DNA of 64,000 nucleotides from JABDMH01 sp050298535 (lineage in GTDB: Bacteria > Bacteroidota > Bacteroidia > Chitinophagales > Saprospiraceae), in assembly GCA_050298535.1 (NCBI GenBank), contig JBNKUI010000041.1, forward strand, positions 49,839-113,838. The letters run 5' to 3'. The first letter of the stretch is position 1. Every line of letters starts with the position of its first letter. The translations under genes and the position numbers were made by a program. Positions 1 through 9,453 of this stretch are shown here, piece after piece. Under the pieces are notes generated by a model, which did not search any database, was not told the origin of the DNA, and saw nothing but the letters and a program-made list of their open reading frames with translations.

Positions 1-676
1 TCAATTGAGCTGGAGAAATCTTACCTTCGTGATGCATAGCATATTCGATCACATCGAGATCTAGCAGTTCTAATCTATCTTCTACCTCTTCAGGTTTGGA
101 TTGAATCTGTTCGATAGGTGGAGGTCGATCCCTGTAATCAGGTCCAAGAATATAGCTGGTTTTTCCCCTGGGGTCCCTCACCGGCTGGATCACTTTATTC
201 TTTTTAAAGCGACGAATTTCCTTCTTTGCTTCTTCTGCACTTAAGTCGGTTCTGTATACCACATCTCTCAGAGTGATACGATAATCACTCTCCTCCAACA
301 ATCGCATGAGATCCTCAACGCTCATTGATGAATGAATCGGGATGATCTCTTGCGGGTCGGGCAGTGCTTCTTTGAGGCCATAATAAGGAGTAATTCCCGA
401 CGAAAATCTTTTTACCAATCCAAACATAGACAGTTTTGTAAGTCTGGCTCTGGCCTGCGCTTTACTCATGTCGCCCAGCATACTCAGTTGAGAGGCCGAT
501 AACAATTTATCAGGCTGTTGAGCTATGAGATCAAGAATACCTCCATCGGATATCCAATACGTTTCTTTTGTGGTGGTGAGGGCATTCCTATATACCAGTG
601 CTATAATAGCAAAGGGCAGACCGCCACCGAAGAGGATCGAACCGAAGACAATTGCAAATGTTGCCATGCCCGACAT
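1..676 (-). CDS. Membrane-anchored winged-helix protein (partial, cut by window start)
   Basis: An open frame starts at ATG 676 on the minus strand and runs off the left edge without a stop, giving about 225 residues. Residues 5-28 form one hydrophobic segment (FAIVFGSILFGGG...), then comes a cytosolic part. Around residues 50-105 it reads like a MarR/winged-helix fold (LSASQLSMLGDMSKAQARA, then TKLSMFGLVKRF). A second helix-turn-helix-like stretch follows at about 125-165 (RITLRDVVYRTDLSAEEAKK). A second in-frame ATG at 667 is possible. It lies 25 bp downstream of the flavin monooxygenase gene, so it is probably co-transcribed with it. The function is unknown. A membrane-tethered regulator is an inference from the domain order; the missing C-terminus could change this. 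Confidence 0.6.
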   Translation of the reverse strand, partial: MSGMATFAIVFGSILFGGGLPFAIIALVYRNALTTTKETYWISDGGILDLIAQQPDKLLSASQLSMLGDMSKAQARARLTKLSMFGLVKRFSSGITPYYGLKEALPDPQEIIPIHSSMSVEDLMRLLEESDYRITLRDVVYRTDLSAEEAKKEIRRFKKNKVIQPVRDPRGKTSYILGPDYRDRPPPIEQIQSKPEEVEDRLELLDLDVIEYAMHHEGKISPAQL

Positions 677-701
677 AGATAGATCATTGTAATGCAATGC
701 G

Positions 702-1826
702 TCAGCCTCGTCCTGCCGATATCTTATCTACAACGAGAAGTGAGTCACTGCGTATTGTACCTAATATACCACCCAATTTGTAAATGTCGTATCCAACAAA
801 GTATAAACCCTGCCAGGCACCTTCACCAATCGGTCCCCTTGGCATACCAAATTTGTCCAGGTCTGTGGGATTGGTCAGTATATTATTAAGACCCGGATCA
901 TAACCTGTGCATAGCACTACCGAATCAAATGGATACTCCTTATCTTCCTCAAAGCGAACGGATTGCTCATTAAATCTTTCAATCGCGGAAACAACCCGGA
1001 TCTTACCCTTCTTGATCATGTCCACGGTTCCCAGGTCAATAACTGGGGTTCGATTTGTCGTCTTTAGTTGTTTTGCCGGGGGAAGTGAAGTGGTTTTCAA
1101 TCCATACTTCTCCAGGTTACCAAAAATCAGTTTTCGGATGTTGGAGCCTATGAGGTCTCCCAGACCAAAGGGTAATTTTTCGAGCATTTTTCCCGTCAAT
1201 TGGGTGGGTCGGCCTGCAATATCCCGTGGTACAATGTTGACTGCAGATCTGACTGACAATGTCACTTCCTTGTCATGCTCAGCAAGATCCAGGGCAATTT
1301 CGGCTCCGGTGTTTCCCATACCAACGATCAGCACTCGATCCCCAACGATGGAAGAAGGATTTTTATACTCTCGACTATGTATAATCGTACCTGAAAACTT
1401 ATCCATACCCTGCCACTTTGGTATGACCGGTACCCTGTTGGCACCCATTGCAAGCACTACATGATCAGCCGTCTTTTCTTCTCCGTCCTCCAGGGTAACT
1501 TTCCATCGACTACCATCCTTCGCTAATTTCTTGAGTGACTTTCCAAAATGTGGTCTGATGTCAAAATGTTCAGCGTATGATTCGAAGTATTGAATCAGGT
1601 CCAACCGTGGTACATATTGGGGTAAATGATCGGGAATAGGTAGATGTGGTAGATGCGAAAGACTGCGAACGGTATGCAAACAAAGTCGATCGTAATGCAT
1701 ATGCCACATATGGGCCACATCATCATAACGCTCATAGATTTCGTAGGGTATCCCCTTGAAAGCCAGCCTGCCGGCAGTTGCAAGTCCAGCGGGTCCAGCA
1801 CCTATGATGACAATCCTGTCTGACAT
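702..1826 (-). CDS. Flavin-dependent monooxygenase (FMO/CzcO-like)
   Basis: 374 aa, predicted soluble NAD(P)H- and FAD-dependent oxygenase. The N-terminal FAD-binding Rossmann motif is GAGPAGLA (from G9). An FMO-type fingerprint FSGTIIHSREY sits near residue 150, followed by the NADPH-binding motif VGMGNTGAEIA near 170. A C-terminal CTGYDPG matches the conserved ATG/CTG-Y motif of the family. The length suits CzcO/YUCCA-like enzymes. The start codon overlaps the upstream gene's stop codon (TAATG, 1824-1828), so the two flavoproteins are translationally coupled and may act on one substrate. The substrate cannot be told from sequence; a small organic or aromatic compound is typical of the family. 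Confidence 0.85.
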   Translation of the reverse strand: MSDRIVIIGAGPAGLATAGRLAFKGIPYEIYERYDDVAHMWHMHYDRLCLHTVRSLSHLPHLPIPDHLPQYVPRLDLIQYFESYAEHFDIRPHFGKSLKKLAKDGSRWKVTLEDGEEKTADHVVLAMGANRVPVIPKWQGMDKFSGTIIHSREYKNPSSIVGDRVLIVGMGNTGAEIALDLAEHDKEVTLSVRSAVNIVPRDIAGRPTQLTGKMLEKLPFGLGDLIGSNIRKLIFGNLEKYGLKTTSLPPAKQLKTTNRTPVIDLGTVDMIKKGKIRVVSAIERFNEQSVRFEEDKEYPFDSVVLCTGYDPGLNNILTNPTDLDKFGMPRGPIGEGAWQGLYFVGYDIYKLGGILGTIRSDSLLVVDKISAGRG

Positions 1827-3493
1827 TACTCCAGGGTTCTATTCATAATCGATGCTGCTGCCACCCGGGCATTGATGACGCAACCACCTAAGAAAGTTCC
1901 CTCGAGGGATCGGTGACCATGCATACCTCCCCCTCCAAATCCGGCAGCTTCACCTATGGCATATAGTCCATCAATGTAGGTCTGTTCTCCTCGTTCATTG
2001 GGTATGGAAAGTACCCTCGACTGAAGATCGGTCTGGATACCTCCCATACTTTTTCGGGATAGAATAAATTCGCGAATAGCAATTAGGGGTAGAGCATCCT
2101 TATCATATATCTTCTGAAACTTACAGGTGCGTACCCGGTCTCCGCGGTACTGTCGGACGTGTGCGATTCTTCGCAATTGCTCATCATTATGATATTTGAT
2201 GCCGCGATCAATCTGTCCATCATAACCCGCAATGGCTTCTTCTATGTATTTGGTCTTTACGTGTTGCTCTCCGGTGAGTGCATTCATCTTCTCTGTCAAT
2301 TCCTCCACAGATCTTCCTGTCACTACATCCTCACACTTCTCTGCAATCATGTCCACCTGCTCCTTCTTACTACCGAAGAGGGTTCCGTATACGAATTTTG
2401 CAAATTTCTTATCTCTGATGGCTGCATTATGCTCTGATCCCGAGATAGCAAATTCCTTGTACGCTATCTTTGTATTTAGCAGTTGCCAGCTATATTTTAC
2501 GGGCTCCTGACAGATTCGTTCGACCAGGTATCGTGTATCATAGGGAGTAACCAGTGGCATAGGACCAAATCGCTTACCCTGATAATTTAGCCAGAGTGCC
2601 GACTTCATGGGGATCAGGCTCAGCCCATGGTCTTTCTTTCTGGGTGCATAGTGACGAATTCCTGCCACATAATTCCATTGCTTATCTAGATTGACCACAT
2701 TCCCATTTATGGCTTCGGTTGCCTCATGTAGATCTCCGATCGCATATTCATGGGCACCATTTAAAATCGTTTCAGGTGGTTCGCACCAATTGCGATTCCA
2801 GTACTTCTTCACTTTTTCAATACTGCCATTGATGCCACCGGTGGCTACGATAGTGACACCTCCCCGCGCCTCGAAATCTATTCCAGATGATTCCAACTGC
2901 CCGGACACTCCCAGTACCGTGGAATTCTCCACAATAATCTCCCGCACCCTGTGCTCGAAGAGTAATTTTAGATGTGTGCTCGCTTTGGGATGATTTTTCA
3001 ATCTTCTCACAAAATTGTAGGTCAGCTCCCAGCCGGTACCCCACACCATGTGAAACCGAGGCACAGAATTACCGGGTCGATATAAACCACGCTCTGTCCA
3101 ATTGAGCACAGGAAAAAATTGAATTCCCTCCTTTCGCAACCAGTGATAACCCTGTGGAGTCGAAAGGTGGAGATACTGATCAGCCCATTTCTTCCCCCAT
3201 ACTTCTTTCTCTTCAAACTCAGCAAAACTGTACCAGTCTTTTGTGGCCAGATCCATTGAATCCTTAATACCGGCTCGACGCATATGTGGACTATCGACGA
3301 AAAACATCCCCCCGAAGGCCCATTTGGCCAATCCACCAAAGTTAGCTTCCGTATCGCGGTCTACTATCAGGACTTTTTTCCCTTTATTCAATAGCTCGTA
3401 GCCGGCAATGATACCTGCCAATCCACCACCGACGATGACTACGTCGGCTTCGTATCTCTCTGCCATTTGATCTCTTACTTTTGTAGTTGCCAT
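1826..3493 (-). CDS. FAD-binding dehydrogenase (KstD/fumarate reductase-like flavoprotein)
   Basis: 555 aa. The N-terminus has the FAD dinucleotide motif VVIVGGGLAGIIAG (about residues 18-31), and the C-terminus has the second FAD contact, AIGEAAGFGGGGMHG followed by SLEGTFLGGC. This is the FAD_binding_2 layout found in 3-ketosteroid dehydrogenase-like and fumarate reductase-like flavoproteins. Size and the tryptophan-rich middle fit the 'FAD-binding dehydrogenase' group annotated as predicted oxidoreductases. There is no signal peptide, so it is cytoplasmic. Its stop overlaps the start of the downstream monooxygenase. Substrate unknown; steroid-like or other alicyclic ketone oxidation is only a family-based guess. 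Confidence 0.83.
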   Translation of the reverse strand: MATTKVRDQMAERYEADVVIVGGGLAGIIAGYELLNKGKKVLIVDRDTEANFGGLAKWAFGGMFFVDSPHMRRAGIKDSMDLATKDWYSFAEFEEKEVWGKKWADQYLHLSTPQGYHWLRKEGIQFFPVLNWTERGLYRPGNSVPRFHMVWGTGWELTYNFVRRLKNHPKASTHLKLLFEHRVREIIVENSTVLGVSGQLESSGIDFEARGGVTIVATGGINGSIEKVKKYWNRNWCEPPETILNGAHEYAIGDLHEATEAINGNVVNLDKQWNYVAGIRHYAPRKKDHGLSLIPMKSALWLNYQGKRFGPMPLVTPYDTRYLVERICQEPVKYSWQLLNTKIAYKEFAISGSEHNAAIRDKKFAKFVYGTLFGSKKEQVDMIAEKCEDVVTGRSVEELTEKMNALTGEQHVKTKYIEEAIAGYDGQIDRGIKYHNDEQLRRIAHVRQYRGDRVRTCKFQKIYDKDALPLIAIREFILSRKSMGGIQTDLQSRVLSIPNERGEQTYIDGLYAIGEAAGFGGGGMHGHRSLEGTFLGGCVINARVAAASIMNRTLE

Positions 3494-3561
3494 TAAAAGT
3501 AGGAAATTAAGATGGCCCTCTTTGCTTTAAATGAGTAATGTTTTGTGGAGTAATTTGCTCT

Positions 3562-4356
3562 CTACTCTGATGCTCTTTTATAGGGTTTGCCAAAGCTACT
3601 GAGGTACCCGCCATCTACATAGATGATCTGACCATTGATAAAATCAGAAGCAGGCGATGCCAGAAAGATGGCAGTGCCTGCCATATCCTCTGGGTACCCC
3701 CATCGCTCGGCAGGAGTACGAGCCAGGATATAATCATTAATGGGATTACCCTCGGCACGGTATGAACTATTAATGGGTGTTGCGATGTATCCGGGACCAA
3801 TGCCATTTACCTGAATATTGTGTTGTGCCCATTCAGCAGTCAGTGCTCTGGTGAGCATTTTGATCCCACCCTTTGCAGCTGCATATGCAGCCAGGGTAGG
3901 CATGGCGACCTCACTAGCCAGTGAAGCTATATTAATGATCTTCCCGCCCCCCCTCTCGATCATAGAGGCACCCACTTCCCTACAGAGAATAAAAGGTGCT
4001 GTGAGATTGGTTTCAATGACTGCATTCCAATCTTCAAGAGCGTGCGCAGTAGTCGGCAACCGCCTCACAATCCCTGCATTATTGACCAGGATATCAATGG
4101 GTCCGAAGTCTTTACTTACCCGATCCACCATGGCAACGACCTCTGATTCTCTTCGCAGGTCAGCAACGACTCCCATCAATTGATCCTGATACTTACTATG
4201 CTTTTGGAGAAATGCCTCTAGCTTTTGAGGATTTCGAGCATTGACAGCCACCTTGACACCTGCTTGTAAATATGCCGCAACTATAGCCTCCCCAATACCT
4301 TGTGTTCCACCTGTAACGAGTGCTACTTTGTTCTTTATTTCAAACAAGTTTCTCAT
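3562..4356 (-). CDS. SDR family dehydrogenase (gluconate/KduD-like)
   Basis: 264 aa from ATG 4356. A longer frame from 4392 exists, but its first 12 residues are not family-like, while MRNLFEIKNKVALVTGG matches the usual SDR start. Visible classical SDR signatures are the cofactor motif TGGTQGIG, the structural NNAG, the catalytic YAAAKGG (YxxxK) preceded by IINIAS, and the C-terminal GQIIYVDGGY. The closest family flavour is gluconate 5-dehydrogenase or 2-dehydro-3-deoxy-D-gluconate 5-dehydrogenase (KduD type), cytoplasmic and NAD(P)-dependent. It sits 68 bp upstream of the FAD dehydrogenase and downstream of a terminator that separates it from SusD. A role in sugar-acid metabolism fits the neighbouring glycan locus but is inferred. 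Confidence 0.85.
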   Translation of the reverse strand: MRNLFEIKNKVALVTGGTQGIGEAIVAAYLQAGVKVAVNARNPQKLEAFLQKHSKYQDQLMGVVADLRRESEVVAMVDRVSKDFGPIDILVNNAGIVRRLPTTAHALEDWNAVIETNLTAPFILCREVGASMIERGGGKIINIASLASEVAMPTLAAYAAAKGGIKMLTRALTAEWAQHNIQVNGIGPGYIATPINSSYRAEGNPINDYILARTPAERWGYPEDMAGTAIFLASPASDFINGQIIYVDGGYLSSFGKPYKRASE

Positions 4357-4389
4357 GCTCGATCGATATTCTTTGCAATCAAAGTAAAC

Positions 4390-4425
4390 CAAAAAAAGAA
4401 CCCTTCCTGCATGAGAAAGGGTTCT
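4390..4425 (-). terminator. Rho-independent terminator after susD
   Basis: Perfect 9-bp arms AGAACCCTT (4397-4405) and AAGGGTTCT (4417-4425), with an 11-nt loop. On the minus strand the stem is followed by a run of seven T (the A-run at 4391-4397 on the plus strand). It lies between the stop of the SusD gene and the SDR gene, so it should end the SusC-SusD transcript. Confidence 0.85.
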
Positions 4426-4460
4426 GATCCTAATTTTTAGAAAAAATGTAAGAACTGCTT

Positions 4461-6035
4461 TTAATAGCCTGGGTTATTCTCTGTAATCGCGGAATTTCGT
4501 TCTATCTCGACTTGTGGGATAGGTAGTAATAAATGGGTAGGATATTCAAACTGGAAATTGGCTGAGAGATCGGTACTAAAACCATTGATATCACCCGTCC
4601 AATTACTGAGATTCACGTCGCCTACTGCATCCCATCGCTTTAAGTCCCACCAGCGTTTGTTCTCTTCCCCACATAGCTCGATGAGGCGCTCCTCCATAAT
4701 CCATTGCATGATGGTTGCATCATCTGTTTCACTGACATCATGATCCATTGGCAACTCGCTGATAGAGGCAATCGAATCAGCAGACATCGCCCAATCCCGA
4801 GCACGAGTTCGTACTTCATTGATCAGTGCGATGGCTTCAGATTTACTGCCACCAGAGCGCAACATCGCTTCGGCAGCCACTAATTTAATGTCAGCAAATC
4901 TCAGTATCCTTGGATTATTTTGAGAAGCTGGTAAGAACCCTTCAGAAAGTTGATCCAGCGACTCATGTCCATACTTGGTAAATGATCGCTCTTCATTGGT
5001 AAAGAAGGCAATTCTAGGATCCGTGCCATGGGCGTTAAATACTTTTTCGGTAACACGCCATGTTTCTCCTCCCAGATTATCTCGCGCTGCATTATTAATT
5101 GTGGTAAAAAATCCCCAATACGTTGACATTGTCTCAACCCCTCTCCAGGGTCCATCATTGTATAGCCAGACATTATCGAGACCGGGTGCTTTGGACGCCT
5201 GAAATTCAAAAATGGACTCTTCATTGTTTTCTGTCAATGCATTGAAATTATCTGTGTATGAAGGTGTCAAGGAGCGTGTAGAAATGCTATTGTAAGCTGC
5301 CACAGCCGCAGAATAATCTTCGCCGGATCCATTATAGTTTCCTCTGAATAACAGCGCCTTAGCAAGTAATCCATAGGCAGAATCCTTAATGGCTCTGCCT
5401 CTGTTTCCATCATCCCAGCTGGCAGGTAGCAGATCTACCGCCTGTTGCAAATCGGAAATTGCCTGGTCAAGTAGTTGTGTACCCGTTGATCGTGGGGTAT
5501 TCAGATTTTCACTGCTTAGTCGCTCTGTCACCAAAGGAGCTGTGCCAAACATATTGTACAGCTTGAAATTCATCAGGGCCCTTAGAAACAAGGCTTCACC
5601 ATGATTATAATTCAGGAATGAAGGATCTTCAAAATCAGAGGCATCAGCTTCTGAGGCCTTTTCAATAATCAAATTGACGCGCTGAAGCAACTGATATGCA
5701 CTATCAAAGAAATCTGCCACATGGCTGCTCGTTGGAGTTATGCCAGAAAAGAGTTCAAATCTTGACCAGTTGCCCGCACTTTCCGTAATGTCATCACCTG
5801 GCAGGTGATATAGTATATGAAGAATAGAACCTGTACCCCCATGATACCAGTAGAAGTCGGTCATCTTCGCATATGCATTCATCAATGCCAGGAAGTATTC
5901 GCCCTCAGAAGTGAAGTAGGTATCTTCAGTAAGACCCAGGGGTGGAGTATCCAATCTGCTTTCATCCAAACAGGAAACTATACCTAGTGTGCAGATTAAT
6001 AAAACACCCGTAATTCTAATTAGTATATGTCGCAT
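4461..6035 (-). CDS. SusD/RagB-family glycan-binding lipoprotein
   Basis: 524 aa. The N-terminus is a lipoprotein signal (hydrophobic stretch, then GIVSC with the lipidated Cys at about residue 22), so it should be anchored on the outer membrane surface. The rest matches SusD/RagB architecture: TPR-like helices with ALFLRALMNFKLYNMFG around residues 150-165, and a C-terminal region with IMEERLIELCGEENKRWWDL, a very typical SusD phrase, ending IPQVEIERN...NPGY. It captures oligosaccharides and passes them to the SusC channel encoded immediately upstream (29-bp gap). The ligand is unknown; the linked GH78 gene hints at a rhamnose-containing glycan. Confidence 0.95.
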   Translation of the reverse strand: MRHILIRITGVLLICTLGIVSCLDESRLDTPPLGLTEDTYFTSEGEYFLALMNAYAKMTDFYWYHGGTGSILHILYHLPGDDITESAGNWSRFELFSGITPTSSHVADFFDSAYQLLQRVNLIIEKASEADASDFEDPSFLNYNHGEALFLRALMNFKLYNMFGTAPLVTERLSSENLNTPRSTGTQLLDQAISDLQQAVDLLPASWDDGNRGRAIKDSAYGLLAKALLFRGNYNGSGEDYSAAVAAYNSISTRSLTPSYTDNFNALTENNEESIFEFQASKAPGLDNVWLYNDGPWRGVETMSTYWGFFTTINNAARDNLGGETWRVTEKVFNAHGTDPRIAFFTNEERSFTKYGHESLDQLSEGFLPASQNNPRILRFADIKLVAAEAMLRSGGSKSEAIALINEVRTRARDWAMSADSIASISELPMDHDVSETDDATIMQWIMEERLIELCGEENKRWWDLKRWDAVGDVNLSNWTGDINGFSTDLSANFQFEYPTHLLLPIPQVEIERNSAITENNPGY

Positions 6036-6064
6036 AATTTTTTTCTCAGTTAAGAATTTTGGAA

Positions 6065-9000
6065 TTAGAAATCTACATTCATTCCCAGGAAGTAACTTCT
6101 GGGTAATGGATAAAAATCATTTACCGGATCAATACCTGACCAATTCGTGATGTAAATGTTGTTTTGACCACCCACATATATCCGCAATCTGGAAATAGCA
6201 TTTGTCTTGGCAAGCAAAGAAGATGGAAGGCTGTATCCCAGCTGCCAGTTGTTTAATCTGAAGAAACCTGCTTTTTCAATCCAGTAAGAGGAAAGTCGGT
6301 TATTGCCTGCAGGATCTCCTACCACAGCTCTTGGATAAGAGGTAGACGGGTTGCTGGCTGTCCATCGATTCAATACCGCGGTACTTCTGTTTGTTCCGGC
6401 ACCTGACATATTCTCAAGTGTCATCCTTGCCTGGGCAACTTTTGTCACGTCTGCCTCGCCATAGAAATTGACAGACAAGTCTATTCCTTTGTACTGCGCA
6501 TTCAAATTTAATCCATAGGTATATCCAGGAATTGTCTTACCAATTTCTGTCTGATCAAAGCTATTGATGACACCATCTGGAGTCGTGCTATAGAACGGCT
6601 CAGATTCTGTTGGATTTCCATAAACATCCAGAAAGTACATATCACCTGGTGCGACGAAAGATACATCACCAATGGTTTCATCAGGAGTACTCCCAAAATA
6701 TGCATCAATTTCTCCTTGCGATTGGAAAATGCCACCATACTGGTAACCCCAAATATGTCCAATGGATCGACCTTCTTCCAATCTTCCAAATCCTCCACCG
6801 ACATCATTATTAAATGCAAAAGTGGTCAATGGCTGGTTATTGTACAACTCAAGAACCTTATTGTTGATGAAAGAAATATTTCCTGAAATCGTATAAGTAA
6901 AGTCATTGCTCCTTCCATTGTATCCAACGTTAATATCAACACCCCGGTTTTGTACAGATCCGATGTTGAACGCCGGATCATTTACACCCACCGTGGGAGG
7001 AAGGTTTACAAACTGCAAAATATCATTAGTGGTTCTGTCATAAATTTCTACGGTTGCATTGATACGATTATTGAATAATAAGGCATCAAATCCAAAATAG
7101 GTAGTAGTCACGGTCTCCCAGGTGATGTCACGGTTTGGAAGGTCGTTCAAGGCAACGGCCACCTGATAATTACCGGTTGCATCGCCATTTCCTGACCCAA
7201 TTCCATAGGATCCTTGTTCATTTACTCCCGACAGATACGCATAGCTTCCCACCACCGCTTCATCATTTCCTGCCTGGCCCCAGCCTCCACGAAGTTTTAA
7301 GTCGTCGATCCAGTCCAGAGATGCCATAAATGGCTCACTGCTAATTCTCCAGGCACCAGAGGCTGAGTAAAAATTACCCCATCGCTTATCTTCAGGAAAA
7401 CCAGAGCTGGCGTCCCTTCGAAATGATAGATCCAGATAATATCTACTATCATAATTGTAGCTTGTACGGGCTACATATCCAAACCAAAATTTCTGATCTC
7501 GACCGGAGAAACCGGCCACCGAGGGTCTATCGTTGGGTATAAATATTCGCTCATAATCATTTGTGGATAAGTTATCAGTACTTAGATCTTCATTGAAGCG
7601 CTTGTAGAACTGATCCTGCACCCCCAATATCACATCGATATTGTGTGAGCCAAATGACTTTGTATAGTTGGCAGTGATATCTGCCTGATAGTTGATAAAT
7701 TTATTGGTTCGCAATCCGAGGTTTCCAAACGAATTTCCGGTACCTGCGGTTTCAGGGTCTTCAGAGTTGATACTCCAATAGTTAGATTCGATATTAGAAA
7801 AGCTCTTTCTCTGCTGATAAATATAGTCCAGGCTAAGTCCCCCGCGTAGTTTGAATCCTTCAAAGGGTTTGAATTCCACAAAGCCCTGGCCAACACTTCT
7901 TAGCAGTTCAAATTCACCCACGTTTAGATCGTTTTGTGCTAGATAATGGCTGCGAGTTCCCGGTCCATACAGTCTTGTCTGGCTCCAACCACCCCCACCA
8001 AAGTAATTATCGAAAGGCATGGCATATCCCAAGTCATTGCTAGGATTATATATTGGCTGCCAAGGGGGAACAACTGCCGACTCTACCAGATTGGCTCTAC
8101 CTTCGTTGTCTGCGATTTGGTAAGCGGCACGATAAGTAACTCCAACCGAAAATAGTCGCCCGATATCTGCACTTACATTAGATGTCAGATTATATCGCTC
8201 CAGATCATCACCGATCAAGCCACTTTCCTGATCCACATATCCCAGTGAAATAAAGTAATTTGCTGATTCCGATGCACCAGAAAGCTTCAAACTATAGTTT
8301 TGAGAAAGTGCGTTCTTATTACGCAGCACATCTTGCCAGTCGTAGGTTTCAGTACTACTTATGTAGTAGGGACTTTGAGGATCATACTGAGGTGCAAAGT
8401 TGTTGAGTCTTGAACCATCATCGGCCTCACCCCGACCATATAAATCCTCTTCAATTGATACATCCGGATTGAGACTGTTTGTGTACATTTCCCTCCCGAG
8501 AGTTGCAAATTGCTCTGTATTCAGCAGATCATAAGTGGGAATATTTTGGATTCCGGTCTGTACATTGAGCTCCACTTTTGGTTTACCTCTTGATCCTCGT
8601 TTTGTTGTGATGAGAATTACCCCGTTTGCACCCCGGCTTCCATAGATAGCAGCGGCACTGGCATCTTTAAGCACCGAAATAGACTCAATATCGTTGGGGT
8701 TAATCAGCGTCCACAGGTTAATATTGCCAATCAAATCCCGGTTGACTGCCGTCGGTGGAGAAATGATTTGACCATCAATAACATAGAGTGGTTGAGAGGC
8801 TCCGTTGAATGTTCCGATACCCCTTACAAAGATGTTGGGTCCTGCGGAGGGGTCTCCGCTGGTATTTACCACACGAACTCCGGTGGTGTTTCCTTGCAAC
8901 GCAAACTCCGGACTTGCAAAAGGAATCTTCTCAATATCCCTGGAGTTTACTGTAGAAATCGATCCGGTAAGGTCCTTCTTGCGACGTTCACCATATCCAA

Positions 9001-9328
9001 TTACTACCACCTCATCCAATGTACCCACGCTCGTGCTCATGATGACATCCACTGTGGATCTACTGGCCACTTCTACTTCCTGACTTGAATATCCTGTATA
9101 GGAAAATACAAGTATACTGGTGGGTTCTGGTACCTGAATCGTGTAGGAGCCATCGATGTCCGTCACGGTACCAATACTGGTGCCCTTCACCAGCACAGTT
9201 GCACCGATCAATGTTTCACCATCATCTGCAGAAACAACGGTACCGGATACTGTCATTTCAGTCTGCGCACCTACTACTCCAAAGGTAAGTAGTGCGGCAA
9301 ACAGCATCCATATCTGTTTGAATTTCAT
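6065..9328 (-). CDS. SusC/RagA-family TonB-dependent outer-membrane transporter
   Basis: About 1087 aa from the start at 9328; an ATG six codons upstream is also in frame, but the signal peptide begins MKFKQIWMLFAALL and ends at GVVGAQ. The domains follow SusC order. First comes a carboxypeptidase-like repeat (VSGTVVSADDGETLIGATVL, about 25-110), then a plug with EVVVIGYGERRKKDLTGS, a PLYVIDG stretch and SISVLKDASAAAIYGSRGAN, then a long 22-strand-type beta barrel ending YFLGMNVDF with the usual terminal Phe. It imports large oligosaccharides through the outer membrane with energy from TonB-ExbBD. It is paired with the SusD gene downstream; the GntR and hybrid regulators next door probably control it. 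Confidence 0.96.
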   Translation of the reverse strand: MKFKQIWMLFAALLTFGVVGAQTEMTVSGTVVSADDGETLIGATVLVKGTSIGTVTDIDGSYTIQVPEPTSILVFSYTGYSSQEVEVASRSTVDVIMSTSVGTLDEVVVIGYGERRKKDLTGSISTVNSRDIEKIPFASPEFALQGNTTGVRVVNTSGDPSAGPNIFVRGIGTFNGASQPLYVIDGQIISPPTAVNRDLIGNINLWTLINPNDIESISVLKDASAAAIYGSRGANGVILITTKRGSRGKPKVELNVQTGIQNIPTYDLLNTEQFATLGREMYTNSLNPDVSIEEDLYGRGEADDGSRLNNFAPQYDPQSPYYISSTETYDWQDVLRNKNALSQNYSLKLSGASESANYFISLGYVDQESGLIGDDLERYNLTSNVSADIGRLFSVGVTYRAAYQIADNEGRANLVESAVVPPWQPIYNPSNDLGYAMPFDNYFGGGGWSQTRLYGPGTRSHYLAQNDLNVGEFELLRSVGQGFVEFKPFEGFKLRGGLSLDYIYQQRKSFSNIESNYWSINSEDPETAGTGNSFGNLGLRTNKFINYQADITANYTKSFGSHNIDVILGVQDQFYKRFNEDLSTDNLSTNDYERIFIPNDRPSVAGFSGRDQKFWFGYVARTSYNYDSRYYLDLSFRRDASSGFPEDKRWGNFYSASGAWRISSEPFMASLDWIDDLKLRGGWGQAGNDEAVVGSYAYLSGVNEQGSYGIGSGNGDATGNYQVAVALNDLPNRDITWETVTTTYFGFDALLFNNRINATVEIYDRTTNDILQFVNLPPTVGVNDPAFNIGSVQNRGVDINVGYNGRSNDFTYTISGNISFINNKVLELYNNQPLTTFAFNNDVGGGFGRLEEGRSIGHIWGYQYGGIFQSQGEIDAYFGSTPDETIGDVSFVAPGDMYFLDVYGNPTESEPFYSTTPDGVINSFDQTEIGKTIPGYTYGLNLNAQYKGIDLSVNFYGEADVTKVAQARMTLENMSGAGTNRSTAVLNRWTASNPSTSYPRAVVGDPAGNNRLSSYWIEKAGFFRLNNWQLGYSLPSSLLAKTNAISRLRIYVGGQNNIYITNWSGIDPVNDFYPLPRSYFLGMNVDF

Positions 9329-9453
9329 TTGTAAATTTTCTTGCATAAAGCCTGTGATTACTAGTGAGTGAATTCTTAGAAAGTTCAGTATTCATGGGGG
9401 CAACACTATCATGGCCTATGCTGCCAAACTGTGCTGCCCTTACCTGATTTGGC

